64,000 bases of DNA from Microdochium bolleyi (Eukaryota > Ascomycota > Sordariomycetes > Xylariales > Microdochiaceae), in the NCBI GenBank assembly GCA_001566295.1, contig KQ964256.1:124001-188000 (forward strand). The letters are read 5' to 3'. Positions 10,574-22,196 of this stretch are shown here, in pieces. The notes under the pieces are model-generated. The model was given only the letters and a program-made list of their open reading frames with translations. It was not told where the DNA came from and did no database searches. A program made the position numbers and the translations under genes. Every line of letters begins with the position of its first letter. Positions within the stretch are counted from its first letter, which is position 1.

Positions 10574-12485
10574 CTACTCATCAGACACGATAGTCGAGTT
10601 CACGGATTTCACGAACCTGTGGTAAAGCCTCTCAATCGCAGAAGATCCACTGGAAGGTCCGTCAACAACACCCCAGAGATTGAAAGCCTGCACCTGAGAT
10701 GCACCGACATCAGTGGTAGAGTTGTCCTTAACACGATGGACAATGGCAATGGACTCCCAGCTCGTGTCCAGCCTCGCTCCGCGAAAGCTCCGTGTCTTGT
10801 CTTTGGGCTGGTAGGACTCCATACCAAGTGGAAACACTGCGCTGCCCTTAATGTCAAGTTTCAGCCCCTGGAATACCTCCGTCTCCGACGTCACGTCCTC
10901 CTCTGGCTCCGCGATGGTGGAGGTGCTCTTGTAGAACAGTGGATAGTGGTACTTGGCAGTGTACTGCATACCGGCGCCAGTACGTGTCGAGTCGATGCCG
11001 GTTATGTTCACGGTGTTGATGTTGAGCAAACCATATTCATAGAACGACACTGTGTTCTTGGCCCATAGTTCTTGGGACCATGTGGCTGGACCGGCAGACT
11101 TTTCCGTTATCACTTTCGCACTGGTGACGTTAAGGAAAGTGTGCGCAGTGACCTTCTCAATGGCCTGGAAGCTCGAATTCGGGTCCTTTGGGTCAATGTA
11201 TACGGCAGTCAAGAAAACGTATGGATTCCGCCTTTCCACCGTCGGGGTCTAGCCAGTGGTGATCGATTTTTTGCTGTCCAGCCACACGAAGACTTTGCCG
11301 TTGAGATGCCACGATGTCGCAGTTTTCAAAACACGGGGGACTTCATCTATTCCCCTGCCAGTAACCTGAATAGTGAAGGTGTGGTTTCTGCCGTTGCAGA
11401 GCTGTGGCAACCATGGAGTGATGTCGATTTCGTGCTCCCGTATGTCGAAAGTATTGATCCCAACGACAGGCCGGTGCAGCTGCGAGACAACGTCACCCGC
11501 GAATACTGTCGGATAGGGCCAGGAAACCCCGGCCAGCTCGCCGTCGATGAGAATCTGGATCTCTCGCCACGCCACGTGCGCCGGACGCCCAAAGTAACGA
11601 GCCATTGTCAGGTTAGCAAGGTTCGACCACCAGAACTTCTCCTGGTCGCGTGCTTGGGCTGACAAAGAGAAGACCGCCCGGTTAGCATTACGCGGAAAGC
11701 TGATGGTGTTTGTGGCATTCTGCTCTGGCCAGATGAAATGCATTGGCTCCCCGTCGTATCCGGGGCGGTTTGATATGGGAATGATGAGGTCTGCAGGTGC
11801 GCTGATCGCCTTGCCGCGGTCGCCGCGGAAGAATGTTGCTGTAAGGGTAGTGTTGATGGCATCGATTGAGGGCCCGGCAATGGTGCCGTCGACGAGGTCA
11901 AACCTCAGGGTGCGTGGCTGGCGCCAGAGTGACAGGTAGTGCGTCATGTCTTTATCCCAGTGCCACTGAGCACCGTCTGGGGTTGTCTGGGGCGTCATGG
12001 TCCGCCAAACCTCAGTGTTGTCGAGGTACATCACTCCTGTGCGGTCGTTCTGCTGGCCACGAACGGAGACGTTGAAATGGATGACGACGCGGTCGAACTT
12101 GCATTTTGGGGGTTTATACTGGGCTGCGTGAAGATGATGGCGTTAGCATTGTGAGCTGGCCGCGACGCCGTCGATGCGGAAGATGTCACTAACCGATGAA
12201 GGGTCTGCCTCTTGTGTTGTTAAAGGAGTGCTCCATGAGCACGGCGGTGCACACCTTTTTGCCCGTAGGCACCTGGATGGGCGGAGCCACCTGGAAGAGT
12301 TGAGCTGGGCCAGTGGCTGCCGCCACGTCCGGGACTCGCGAGTCGTGGTTGAGCTCGCTGCTGGACGGGGCATGCCCTGATAGAGGCGTGGGCAATGAGC
12401 TTTGGACGACAACATCAGGCGTTGGAGGACCTGCAGCGGCGGCGGCGATGGCTGCTAGGGCCGTCAGCAGCGTGAGGCGATGCAT
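10574..12485 (-). pseudogene. Peptide-N-glycosidase A-like gene with one in-frame stop codon
   Basis: Exon 1 is 12485-12194 and exon 2 is 12123-10574, with a 70-base intron (12193-12124, GTTAGT to ACGCAG). The joined frame would be a full-length protein of about 613 codons, the usual size for fungal PNGase A-like proteins. It starts with a signal peptide (MHRLTLLTALAAIAAAAAG). The family core then follows: GKKVCTAVLMEHSFNNTRG, KPPKCKFDRVVIHFNVSV, GVMYLDNTEVWR and WWSNLANLTMARYFGRP. Codon 389 is TAG (11251-11249), lying in the turn SITTG-stop-TPTVERRNPY. The frame continues for another 224 codons with normal family sequence (LNVTSAKVITEK, YHYPLFYKS) and many N-glycosylation sequons. An intact protein would be a secreted amidase releasing N-glycans from glycopeptides. 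With the stop it would be truncated after its first two thirds. The gene is a recent pseudogene, a readthrough gene, or a sequencing error. Confidence 0.85.
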
Positions 12486-12551
12486 CGAGGAAGATGCTTT
12501 ATCGAGTGGTTGGTGAGCAAGTGTTGGAAGGTATGATTGCGAGTGAGAGAC

Positions 12552-12587
12552 TGATGATGATGTTGATGATGATGACGATGATGATGG
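12552..12587. repeat. GAT trinucleotide microsatellite
   Basis: An interrupted run of GAT units lies 67-102 bases upstream of the PNGase A-like start codon, so probably in its 5' untranslated leader. It reads as (ATC)n on the transcribed strand. Confidence 0.8.
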
Positions 12588-13886
12588 GTTGGATGTGTTT
12601 TGGATACCAAAAGCGTATGACGTGTGGTGAGCAAGTGAATGGGAAGAGAAGAGAGCCGGAGAGGGACGGGGAAGAGGGAAGCGAGCCTGGATGTGTCTTG
12701 TCCTGGTCACGCAGGCACAGCACGGAAAGCACAACAGAGGCTGGCCGTGCCTTCCACTTCAGCCGCGGCGGTTGCCCTCGAGGTTGGCACCAAAACGACG
12801 AGTGGTCCATCTTGGGAATCCTGTAGCTGGGGGTGCAGCGCCCTTCTGGCCGACTCCTGCCACCTGGACGCAATGCCGTGTTCCTTCACATCTCTGGCTG
12901 AGAACAATCGACATGCGGCAATCGGGATGGTGGTTCGGCCGCTCGACTCACCATCCTCGCAAGCCTTGCGCCACGGGTTGTACATGACTTTGGACAGCAC
13001 AACGACCAGTGTTGAACTCGGCACGGCACTGCATGTTTGGCTGGGTGCTCGTCCGTCTCCGTGCGGCGATCAAGCAATGCGCCATGCCACCTTTGAAGTG
13101 CTGTATAGAGGGCGAGCAACGACGCCGCGCCATTCACCTTTCTCCGTGGATCAGTGTCAACACTGAGCCTAGATTGTGGGAAGATGAGCCATACACGCGA
13201 TGGCTCTCTTTGAGCTGCGGCGCTCCGGCAATTGCCCGCCGATAGCTTCGCCTCTTCCCAAGCCTCACATGTGCAGAGCCAGACCGGCGATGCCGAAACC
13301 ACCATCCATGGTGTCGAGGTCACACACAAGACCACCTTGATTGGCACCCGCACACAGCCTCGTGTAGTCATTCGCAGCAGCAACACAACAGTCTGCCTTA
13401 GGATCAAAGTGCACTTTCGTATCATGCGCCTCGTCACATGACTGTCGGCCGTTCAGGTGTGGCGGAGCCTTGGCCTGTCCAATCCCCAGCTCTCCTGGCC
13501 AGTACCAAGTAAGCCAAGAGACTCCCTTGCTGTTTTCTCGGCCAAAGCCCCGCCGCTACTCTGTCATTGCCTCGATTGATGCAGGCCACAGCCCGCAGTG
13601 ACCATTACCTCCAGTCGGTCAGTCCCTGGACCCTGTCGAGACGCCAAGGTTGTGGCCCCGGAACTGCCTCTGTACTTAAGATGTCTAATCCTCCCACCAC
13701 CACATTCCGGTTGCGAATCGGCTATACATGCTTCCACGCCATACTGCTCCCAAGGGCGACAAGACGACATAGGCTCCAGTTGATAGAGCACTCACAGGAA
13801 TGGCCACGACAACTCCACTGTACGAACTCCACGAAGCGATCAAGTAATCAGACCCGACAATCACTTGATCGTGACAAACACACAAC
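12588..13886. other. Divergent intergenic region, no gene seen
   Basis: Promoter space between the minus-strand PNGase A-like gene and the plus-strand membrane protein gene. An open frame on the minus strand here has irregular composition and no recognisable motif, so I do not call it. Confidence 0.45.
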
Positions 13887-15049
13887 ATGCGGGGCACTGC
13901 GAACGCGGGTCTGCTGCCTCTGCGGCAAAGCCTCGAGTCCATATTCATATTCCCGTCCGATAATGAGGCGGGCGCGACGTTTCACCTCGGCGATGTGCTT
14001 GAAGTCTCCTGGACCAGCAACTATACCGATCCACTCTTGTGGCAGTGGTGTCGGGATCCGAGTTACGGCACGCCCTATGATTATAGTATGTCTGATGCTG
14101 TTGAAACTCAACTTCGCAGTATGATGGCGCACGATGGCTGACCTCTGTTTTGCAGTACAATGGGCAGAGCCCGTCGCGGACTTTAATGGATCGGTATCCG
14201 TCCCACTGGGGCCGCAATTCGGAGATGAATGCTGGTTCGAACTGTTCTCCGGGGACAGGCGGAAGAGCACGCTCGGGCCCAGATGGAAGTTTGACAACAA
14301 CACTCGCAACGGACTCCCCTATCAGTCCATCCCTTCAAGACCGGGTAAGTCTGGTTTACAGCTTCGCCTCCATTCGCTTTCGCGCGTCCATGAAGCAGTG
14401 GTATGCCAGCAGTTTCACTCGCTGACCTCCTGCTTCAGCACAAACCACAACCTTGCAGACCTCGACGACAACGACAGCGCGAACCACCCCCTCGCGAACA
14501 TCCAGAGCCAGCCCGTGGGTCATCCCTATGTGGACGCCGCCTCCCTTGCCAACACGTAAATCGTCCTCGAAGGTAAAGTCACGCAAAGACATACCACTTG
14601 GGCAAATCGTGGGGCCCATCGTAGCTGTCGTCGTCACCTTGTTCATCATGGGCCTCTGCTGCAGCTGGTGTCGCAGGGAACGCAGGCGTATCAGGCAGCA
14701 GAGGGCGCCACCCGTGCGACCTCTCGACCCGGTGACCCAGGGTCGCTTCACGCCACAGGCGCGGAGCGTTCAGGCACGCGAGTTCACAGCGGCAACGACG
14801 GCGACGGGGACAACGACAACAGCGGCCGCAGCAGTCACAGCACCAGCAGCAACAGCGATGCCGGCGACCGTGTCTCTCCCAGAGACGGTGCACCACTTGC
14901 GAAACGACGATGAGCCCCTCCCTCGGTACTGCAGGACTCAACTCCCAGCGCCCCAAGAGACGGCCATGAGACCTCTGCCGGCCTTGCCCGAGATTGACTC
15001 TACAGGGCTGCCACGGCCAGATACCCCGCCCCCAGTGTATCAGAGGTAA
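13887..15049 (+). CDS. Single-pass membrane protein, copy 1 of a paralogous pair
   Basis: Exons 13887-14085, 14156-14344 and 14439-15049 encode 332 residues; the introns are 70 and 94 bases. Splicing gives ATFHLGDVLEVSWTSNYTD, then a Trp/Cys-containing ectodomain and YIQWAEPVADFNGSVSV. These align residue by residue with the paralogue at 17731, including both intron positions, both phases, and an identical 189-base middle exon. A Thr/Ser/Pro-rich stalk follows, then one helix at about residues 186-204 (IVGPIVAVVVTLFIMGL) and an arginine-rich stop-transfer segment. The tail is proline-rich and ends PPPVYQR, a possible WW-domain ligand. The leader is poorly hydrophobic (MRGTANAGLLPLRQ) compared with the paralogue, so membrane insertion may be impaired or the true start lies elsewhere. 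The function is unknown; such proteins are often called receptor-like. Confidence 0.72.
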
Positions 15050-15821
15050 GCGTTGGGTTGATTTGTAAACAGTAATAGTGTGCCAGTAATCTCAGTCACG
15101 AGAGGGACCTCGGTAGCAAGAATGTTATCGAGGAGAGGATATAAGAGAACCCAGTCGCTAGAGGATAAGGAACACAGGGAGGCTATAATACGAGCGAGCC
15201 CGCCTACAAACAGGCGGAATTTTTCTTACAAATAGAGCTCATACACAATAGATTCGCGTCCAGTCATATCCATTTTGGCTTTGTCTTGACGTGTCCCGAT
15301 ACCATCCCTCTCTCGTTGAAAGCCGTGGTCTAGTGTTATGATGGAGCAGCTCGCCGACTACAGTAATACGCAACTTACAATACGAAAGTCTCTTGATTGG
15401 CGACGTCAGCCCTGGCAGCAATCCGATGCTCTTCGCGCCAAGTACGGCAAACGCCTGAATGCGGTTTGCCTATCTTCGTGCGTCATAAACTCTGGCATTT
15501 TGCACGTTGACGCTCGTTTTCGCACTGCCCAAGCATGCCGTAGACACCAGTAGCTCGTGGAGGGTGGGTGGATGCCATTTTCCGATCTACAAGGTGCAAT
15601 TCGGTCTGACTTTGCAAGACCCAAGTGTCTCCGGGCAGCGCTACCAAGCGATTCTCTTCGTTGAGACAAATAGAGACGGTTCTGGCGTAGCCTTCCATCG
15701 TGTCACTGGAGACCTGGCCCCTTCTGGAGGCTTGACAGTCGTGTCGAAACCCTTTATTCCTGGAATCCCGTAGCTAATGCATCACTCGGCCACTTGAACT
15801 CCAGTGCACTGAGCATGTGTA
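15050..15821. other. Convergent intergenic region, no gene seen
   Basis: The 3' flanks of the plus-strand membrane protein gene and the minus-strand phosphotransferase-like gene. Nothing else is supported. Confidence 0.5.
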
Positions 15822-16733
15822 CTAGAATTCCACATTCTGCTTGATGAGCATCAGGGCTGCAGCCTCACGTGGGCAAGGTTGAATAATGTGCTCGACCTGT
15901 GCCGGCCAGCTATCAATCCATGAAAAGTCTGCAAAACAGCAAGCATACTCCCAGTAGCTCGGATACCAGCCAGCATCCTCCCAATCGATGACGGCAGTGA
16001 TCTGGTATCTGCTGACGCTGCTTTCGTGATCAACACTATCAGGCAATTTGGTGACCATGATGTTCTTGCGTTGAAAGTCCGCGTGGGTGAAGACACTCGG
16101 GACGTTGGTCCGGGGGAGCAGCTGCGGCAAATGGCGGGACAAGTATTCGGAAAGCCAGCCGCGAGAAGACGCACCCTCCCATGCTTTCACAGAACGCTTA
16201 GCAAGCGCTTTTACCACCTGCTCGTCATTATCGAAGGGACCATTCATCTCAGGATCCGGCTTGCCCCATAGGAAGAATCGGTGACGAAGTGGTCCACCGT
16301 TGGCACCAACGTATCGAGGGCCTGTCGACGGCGGGGGGAGGCATCGCAATTGAGCGAACATGCTGCAAAGCTGGGACACTACGGAAGTGATGTCGTCCCG
16401 GTCCAGGTCGTCCCACACCTCGGCAAGCTGGCGTCCTGGCTTGCGCTCCAGCACAATATAGAGCTTCTCGTTCTCGTGATACATGGCGTAGAGACGGGGA
16501 GCCCAGCTGATTGCGTGCTTCTCCAGGAGGAGGAGTGCATGACCTTCATTCTCTTGGACGAAAGGACCGTATTTGACCACGAAGTCGTTGCCGACAAGCA
16601 CGGTCCGCCTACTGCCTTGCGCGTGTATACAAGGCAGGTCGTTGTTGGAGCATTCGATCTCGCGGGTGGTCGGGAGAGGGGCAGGAAGCGCAGCTGCGCT
16701 GCAGAAGTACGGAAGCTCAGTGGACGGCCCCAT
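15822..16733 (-). CDS. Aminoglycoside phosphotransferase (APH)-like kinase family protein
   Basis: A single exon of 303 residues. I start at 16733 because MGPSTELPYF is the first in-frame ATG. A kinase-like N-lobe contains VLVGNDFVVKYG (likely the ATP-binding lysine). The C-lobe has the catalytic motif FTHADFQRKNIMV (H-x-D-x4-N) and the metal-binding segment AVIDWEDAGWYP followed by YWEYACCF. These are the marks of the large fungal APH-like family (protein-kinase fold, Pfam APH), whose members phosphorylate small molecules or proteins of mostly unknown identity. There is no signal peptide, so it is probably cytosolic. It sits between two paralogous membrane-protein genes and is unrelated to them in sequence, so it was either inserted between, or retained after, a dispersed duplication. 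Confidence 0.85.
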   Translation of the reverse strand: MGPSTELPYFCSAAALPAPLPTTREIECSNNDLPCIHAQGSRRTVLVGNDFVVKYGPFVQENEGHALLLLEKHAISWAPRLYAMYHENEKLYIVLERKPGRQLAEVWDDLDRDDITSVVSQLCSMFAQLRCLPPPSTGPRYVGANGGPLRHRFFLWGKPDPEMNGPFDNDEQVVKALAKRSVKAWEGASSRGWLSEYLSRHLPQLLPRTNVPSVFTHADFQRKNIMVTKLPDSVDHESSVSRYQITAVIDWEDAGWYPSYWEYACCFADFSWIDSWPAQVEHIIQPCPREAAALMLIKQNVEF

Positions 16734-17730
16734 GGCGGCTAAGGTATGCTTATCGTAGTATGCCTTCACGGATGGTGACGGCAAGTTGCAAATGAGGTGG
16801 CGGGGATCATCTTCAAGATGGCGTGGAGGAACAGTTGTTGAATTGGGGAGGGGTAAAGTGTGAGTCGAGCCAACAGGAGCGAGAATGCTTGGGCAGCAGG
16901 CAGCACAAACAAGGCTGGAAAATCGGGTCGGGTCAAGGATGGCTTGACAAGAGCCCGGAAGCCCTGCCGTCCGGTCAAATCAATGCCCCGCAAAGAACGA
17001 GCGTCCAAGTGACCGTTCGCATCTTCCGTGATGCACTAAGGGACAACTTCCCTCTAGCTTTTCGAAAACTCGCAGGATAGTTCTTACAACTTGAATCCCA
17101 AATTTGGTTAAAGTGCCCTTCGCATAGTTTGGGCCCGTGGCATTACATCCAAGACGTAAAGAAATTAGAATAAGTGTATTATCGATGCATGAAACCATCT
17201 CTCTGCTGGGCTGCTTGCCAATTCATGGCCCTGCTTCGAGCAGCCGCTTGCAACTCGTCGATAGTCCGAGCACGGTGTGTCCTCAGCTCTTGACTGTGAG
17301 TCTGTGTCTTTCTGGGACCCGGTCCGGGCTCGTGGGCCATGGTGAAGAGCAGAAACTAATCTAACCCCCGCCTGCCAGCCCTACCATCATGCCAATCGCG
17401 AGCACTCGTGGGAGCTGAAACTTGAGCACCCATGCAGAGCTCCCAAGGGTTGTCAGCAGGACCCCTGTCCCTCCACAGCCCATAGCCTCATCCATGGCTA
17501 ATTTTGGAATCATTTGTACTCAAAGTCCGAGGCGCAATTTGGCACTGATTGGTCAATGAATCGACTCTGTCCGCGAATTCGCGAGTCTCGTCCGTCCATA
17601 TATCATTCTGTTCAATCATCAGCAGGCCGAACTTGACGATTCCCCTCCGACCTTTGGATGGATCTGGCACACGAACTATTAGTACCGGAGACGACCACAC
17701 TCAAGACACCTCCGACCGGAAGATCAGAAG
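16734..17730. other. Divergent intergenic region, no gene seen
   Basis: Promoters for the minus-strand APH-like gene and the plus-strand membrane protein gene. A TATATC string about 130 bases before the start at 17731 could serve as a core promoter for the latter. Confidence 0.45.
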
Positions 17731-18884
17731 ATGCGCACTGCTTCCACATTATCCCTGGCCGTGGCCGGCCTCTCGTTGCAGGTCCTGGGGGCCAACTTCG
17801 AGTCCAAGTTTTTGTTTCCCGCCGAGAAGGAAGAGGGCGCGACATTCCACTTCGGCGACACCCTACAGGTCTCGTGGATCAGCAACTACACGGAGCCGAC
17901 CTTGTGGCTCTTCTGTCGGCGACCGAATGACAACACGCCTCGTGGTACGTTCTCCGAAAGGCCTGCCTAAGCGTAGGCAAGATCGAAAACCCGATTAGCT
18001 GACACACCGACCGCACAGCGCAATGGAACGAGCGTGTCGCCGAGTTCAATGGCACGCAGGCCATCAAGCTCAGCTTTAAAGGCATGGCGGGATGCTGGCT
18101 CAACCTCAAGGGCAAAGATGAGAAGACGAGCATCAACAGCATCAACTGGCGATACGACAATAATGAGCGGGGTCAGACCACGATCGGACCAACCTCTACC
18201 TCTGCAGGTGAGAACTCAATACTGCCCTGCTATGAATATGAAATATAAGCCGAGCATAGCTAATCTCACTCGCCATCTCCAGGTCCTTCACAGACCTCGG
18301 GCTCATCGGCCTCGCCAACAGCAGACCTAGCCTCGACGACGACAACACCATCTCCACAGGCACCAAACTCATCCCCGTCCCCATCCGACTCCGCGGAAAC
18401 AGGCCTCTCGACAGGCGTAAAAGCCGGCATCGGTGCTGGCGCGGGGCTAGCAGGCCTCGCGATCATCGCCGCGATCATCTTCCTCCTCGTCCGCCGCCGC
18501 CGCCGCGCCGACCGCGGCCCTACCAACGACTACGACCCGGTTGATCCCGTAGAGCACAACAGCGTCAGCAACAGCAGCGGCGACGACCGTTCCAAGGCCG
18601 AGCTCTCCGCCGTGGGGACGCCCGCCACGCAGTACCAGAGCGTCGTCGCCGGGGACAGCAAGGCGTGGCCGTCCCACTTTGGCCAGCATCCCGCCACGAC
18701 ATTGTCGCCCGTGGACACGGTGTACTACAGCCCTAGTGTTGATGGGAGCCAGTCGCATTACTACAACCAGCTCGGGCACCTGGGACCTCAGGAGCTGTAT
18801 TCCGGCCCGATGCCGACCGCGCACGAGATGTACGTGGAGCCGCCGCGGCCGAAGGAGATGCCATCAACGGAGAATCGCACGTGA
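17731..18884 (+). CDS. Single-pass membrane protein, copy 2 of a paralogous pair
   Basis: Exons 17731-17944, 18019-18207 and 18283-18884 give 334 residues; the introns are 74 and 75 bases. The start is MRTASTLSLAVAG with a clear signal peptide ending near VLGA. The ectodomain begins FESKFLFPAEKEEGATFHFG and contains LQVSWISNYTEP and GCWLNLKGKDEK. This is the same fold-length unit as the gene at 13887, with the middle exon again exactly 189 bases. A Ser/Thr/Pro stalk leads to a helix at about residues 183-204 (GIGAGAGLAGLAIIAAII) and an RRRRR stop-transfer run. The cytoplasmic tail is long, Tyr/Ser/His-rich and probably disordered. No catalytic motif is present. The architecture suggests a wall- or surface-sensing protein, but the function is unknown. 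Confidence 0.82.
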
Positions 18885-19191
18885 TGTTGAGGGTGCTTTG
18901 AGTAATATGTACAAAATCACCTTTGGCCTTTCGGTGGCGATCTTTTCCTGGTGCTCTAGAGCTCAATACCAAATTTTACTGTGTTCGTATCCATTACTCA
19001 CAGCATATAACAAACTGTCCAAGAATCTTACAGTCAATTGTGCTGGTGATTGGCCTCATTTCGAATGGTTCAACGGTATGTCCAGTGGTGGTTGCTGATC
19101 GTGAAAACAGGCACAATGAATTATTGTTTCTACATTATGCTGGATGAACTTTTGAGACTCGTCGGTTTCACTGCCAGTACAATTCAGCCAC
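18885..19191. other. Short convergent gap
   Basis: About 300 bases between the 3' ends of the membrane protein gene and bioDA, containing presumptive 3' untranslated regions only. Confidence 0.5.
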
Positions 19192-21835
19192 TCACTCTGT
19201 CAGCGCCTTAACGATGAGTTTCTCGAGCCCCCGCACCGTCGCTTCGTTCGTCTTCTGGCTCGCCATGATGTAGAACACGTTACCCAGGACTCTTGTGTGC
19301 GCGGTCCAGGACCCATCGTCGCTACCGCTCCGCAGTCGTGCCTGGAGGTCTGCCGCCGCCGTGCTCTTGTACCCCGAGCCAGCACCGTCACGCAGGGTGA
19401 TGGCTAGGACACTCCCCAGCGCCCATAAGCCCTCGACGCGAGCCGCCATATGCGAGACCTGATCAACAAAGTCACTCGACCATAGCGACCACACCAGAGG
19501 CGCCTCCTCGGCAACACGTAGCCTCCTCTGCGCAGGTTCCTGCTGCTGGGACTGGCTCCACGCCCAGCTCCAATCACCACTCGCATGCATACTGTTCATC
19601 TCGCGCAGCGACTCGAGTGCCACCTGACATCCTACAGGATGAGCAGTGTAGCTGTGCCCATGCAGCAGTGCATCGCTCTTGTCGTCGCTCCCAAACGCCG
19701 CGAAGATCGACTCAGATGCCAGGGTCGCGCACAGGGGCACCAGTCCGCCAGTGAGGAGCTTGGCGTGGACCGAGATGTCGGGATGCACGCCGAGCAGGGA
19801 GGCGGCGCTGAAGCGGCCGAGGCGGTAGAGTCCGACGAAGACCTCGTCGAAGATGACGGGGAGGCCGGACCAGTCCGTGTCCGACGGGCCATCATCAGGG
19901 GGGGAGTGTTGCGTGGAGGCGCTGAAGAGCTGAGAGCTAGATGAGCGTACTACCTCGACAAGCGTGCGTTGGAACAACGGATCTCTGTAGAGTGAAGACC
20001 AGTTAGCATGAACACTGAAGAGTGCCCGGCAGTTCACTCACGCGAGAATCATCCCCCCTGCGCCGAGGACGACCGGCTCCAGCATGAGAGCACCAAACTT
20101 GTGCCCGCGAGAGACGAGGCGCTGTAGCTCGCGCAGGATGTGGTCCTCGTAAGCCTTGTGGATGGCGCTGCCGATCCTCTCATCAAGCCTGAAGACCTCG
20201 TCGAGTGACTCAAACGTTTCTCCTCCGCAGCCCAGATCCGCCTGGAGCGCCTCCGGGACATCGACCTGCCACCGCCCTTCAAGGCATCGAACGGTCGGAA
20301 AGTCAAGCCAGTGGCCTTTACCCGTGTACCACTCTACCTTCTCATTGAACACACCGGGCTCGGAGCAGTCCATTGCGCCCATCGTGTCGCCGTGGTAGCT
20401 GCCCCTCAGGCCCAGGATGCCAACTTTGTCTTTCGCAGACCACCCGTAGCGCAGCCTCGCTGCCCTCAGCGCCATTTTGGTCGCGACTTCGCAGCCCGTG
20501 CTGCCGTTGTCCGAGTAGAACACGCGCGTCAGGCGCGGGTTCCGCATGTTCTCGAGCAGCGTCTCCGCCAGCGCGAGAGCGGGCTCGTGGACGGATGAGG
20601 CGAACATGACGTGTCCGTAGCGGCCGGCGGCGTACGACGCCGCGAGCGTGAGCTTGGAGTTGCCGTGGCCGAGGCCCTGCGTCCACCATGACGCCGATCC
20701 GTCGAAGGCCGGCTGAAGGAGTGCCTGGTCCGAGGTGGCTGCTGGTGAGAGGACCTGGAAGAAGTCGCCGTGCGCCGAGTCGATTGTCGTAATCTGTGAG
20801 GCGCTCAGGAGTTTTTGCTGCGTGAAGGGATACCAGATCGTGTTGGTGGCTTTCTGATTCATGGTCTCGAGCCGGTTGATGCGGTCTTCACTGCGTTTGT
20901 CCAGGTTGGCAAGGAGGTCGCTCATCGAGGGGTCAGACGACAATCGCTCGTAGTAGGCAGCCATTGAGTCATGTTCAGCCTGATCATTCGCGATTCTCTG
21001 TGGTGGTTTCGAGATGGTGTAGACGGGAACATCTGATGCCTTGAAGTAGTCCTGCAAGTAGAGGTGGTTTTCATACTGGTCATCCTGGAACAGCATGATG
21101 GCCTCGACATCCTGTCCACGCAGCTTCAAGGACTCGTAGGCGGCCAGGGTCTGCGAGATGCCTCCGAGCTTCGAGTCACCGACTAGCAAAGCGGGCACAC
21201 GCATCGGGGCGTAGAGATCAGCCTGTGGCGTGCCCGATGGTCCAGGAGAATGCACGCCGCCGGCCGTCTCGATGAACAGCCATCCGGGCCCAACGGCGGC
21301 CCGACGAGCGGCATGGCTTCGGATCTCGGCGAGGACAGCGCTGTCTGTGGGAACCGCCTGGTGGAAGGGTCAATTGTTGCAATGTATGCGTAGAGACGAG
21401 ACTTCATGTTCGTGACACCTACCTGTCCCGAGACTTTTGCTGCCGAGTGCGGACTGCATGCCACCTCGTACTGGAACAATGTATCGTTCGCGATCTTCGG
21501 AGCATAAGTTCGCATATGCCTGTTTGTGTCATCAACATCAATACCGGCTCAGCGTCACCCGTACTTCCAACTTCTGCCTAATCTTAGCACGCGAACGGGG
21601 ACATCCTCCAGAAATGGTGGCATCGGGGTGGAGTCGGGGGCTTACACGAGCTATCGGCCTCATGGGGCGCTCCTGTCGACACAGGCTTCAAAAATGCGAC
21701 TTTCTCGTGGCTGTGATGCTTAGCCGCCGCCTTGCACAGCGCAGTTGAAAAGATCGTCTTGCCGACATCTGTGTTCGAGCCCCATACTTGAAAGACCCTC
21801 AAGTGGCGCCAGAGAAGGGCTGCTGGTGCATTCAT
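19192..21835 (-). CDS. bioDA: Bifunctional dethiobiotin synthetase / DAPA aminotransferase (BioDA)
   Basis: Four exons, 21835-21648, 21519-21423, 21357-20042 and 19984-19192 (introns of 128, 65 and 57 bases), encode 797 residues. The N-terminal dethiobiotin synthetase domain has the P-loop GSNTDVGKT (residues 19-27), followed by FLKPVSTGAP, PGWLFIETAGGVHSP and VPALLVGDSKLGG. The C-terminal two thirds is a fold-type I PLP aminotransferase with WYPFTQQ, MFASSVHEPALALAE, YSDNGSTGCEVA and GLRGSYHGDTMGAMD. It also has PVIFDEVFVG (PLP-ring Asp) and SVHAKLLTGG (PLP lysine about residue 609). Domain order D then A is that of fungal and plant fused enzymes. It converts KAPA to DAPA and then to dethiobiotin, in fungi and plants thought to be mitochondrial. 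It diverges from bioF across 361 bases, which argues for shared control. Confidence 0.96.
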
Positions 21836-22196
21836 GGCAGTATACTTGTGGTTCGTGGGACACCTGTGGGAGTGTGCTGTCAGTGGTACCTGAGGTCTCT
21901 AGAGGCACCCAAGACACACGGTTTCACCAAGACGGAGGAGACGACGAGAGTGCTCACAGTAAAAGTGGTAATGCTTAGTTAGAGCGTAGTGGACCAAGTT
22001 GACAAGGAGCCAACCTTAACTGCCAACGACCGGGGCTCATGCATGACAGGGCTAAATTCGCCCTGGCCGGGATCGGCCTGATGCAGGAACTTATGCACCA
22101 AGCTTGTGCACAAGTGGAGGGTCTGGAGTCTGGACCCTTGAGATTCCTTGGGTAGTCGTACCTCGCCTTCAGGTTTCTTCATGTCACTCATTGAAT
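21836..22196. promoter_or_regulatory. Shared divergent promoter region of bioDA and bioF
   Basis: Only 361 bases separate the start codons of bioDA (minus) and bioF (plus), so both must be driven from this segment. I see no strong TATA box and no motif I can name. The arrangement itself suggests co-regulation of two consecutive pathway steps. Confidence 0.65.

Noticed and set aside
12886..13437. Minus-strand open frame of 183 codons
   Set aside because: Irregular composition, no motif, and it lies in the divergent promoter region.
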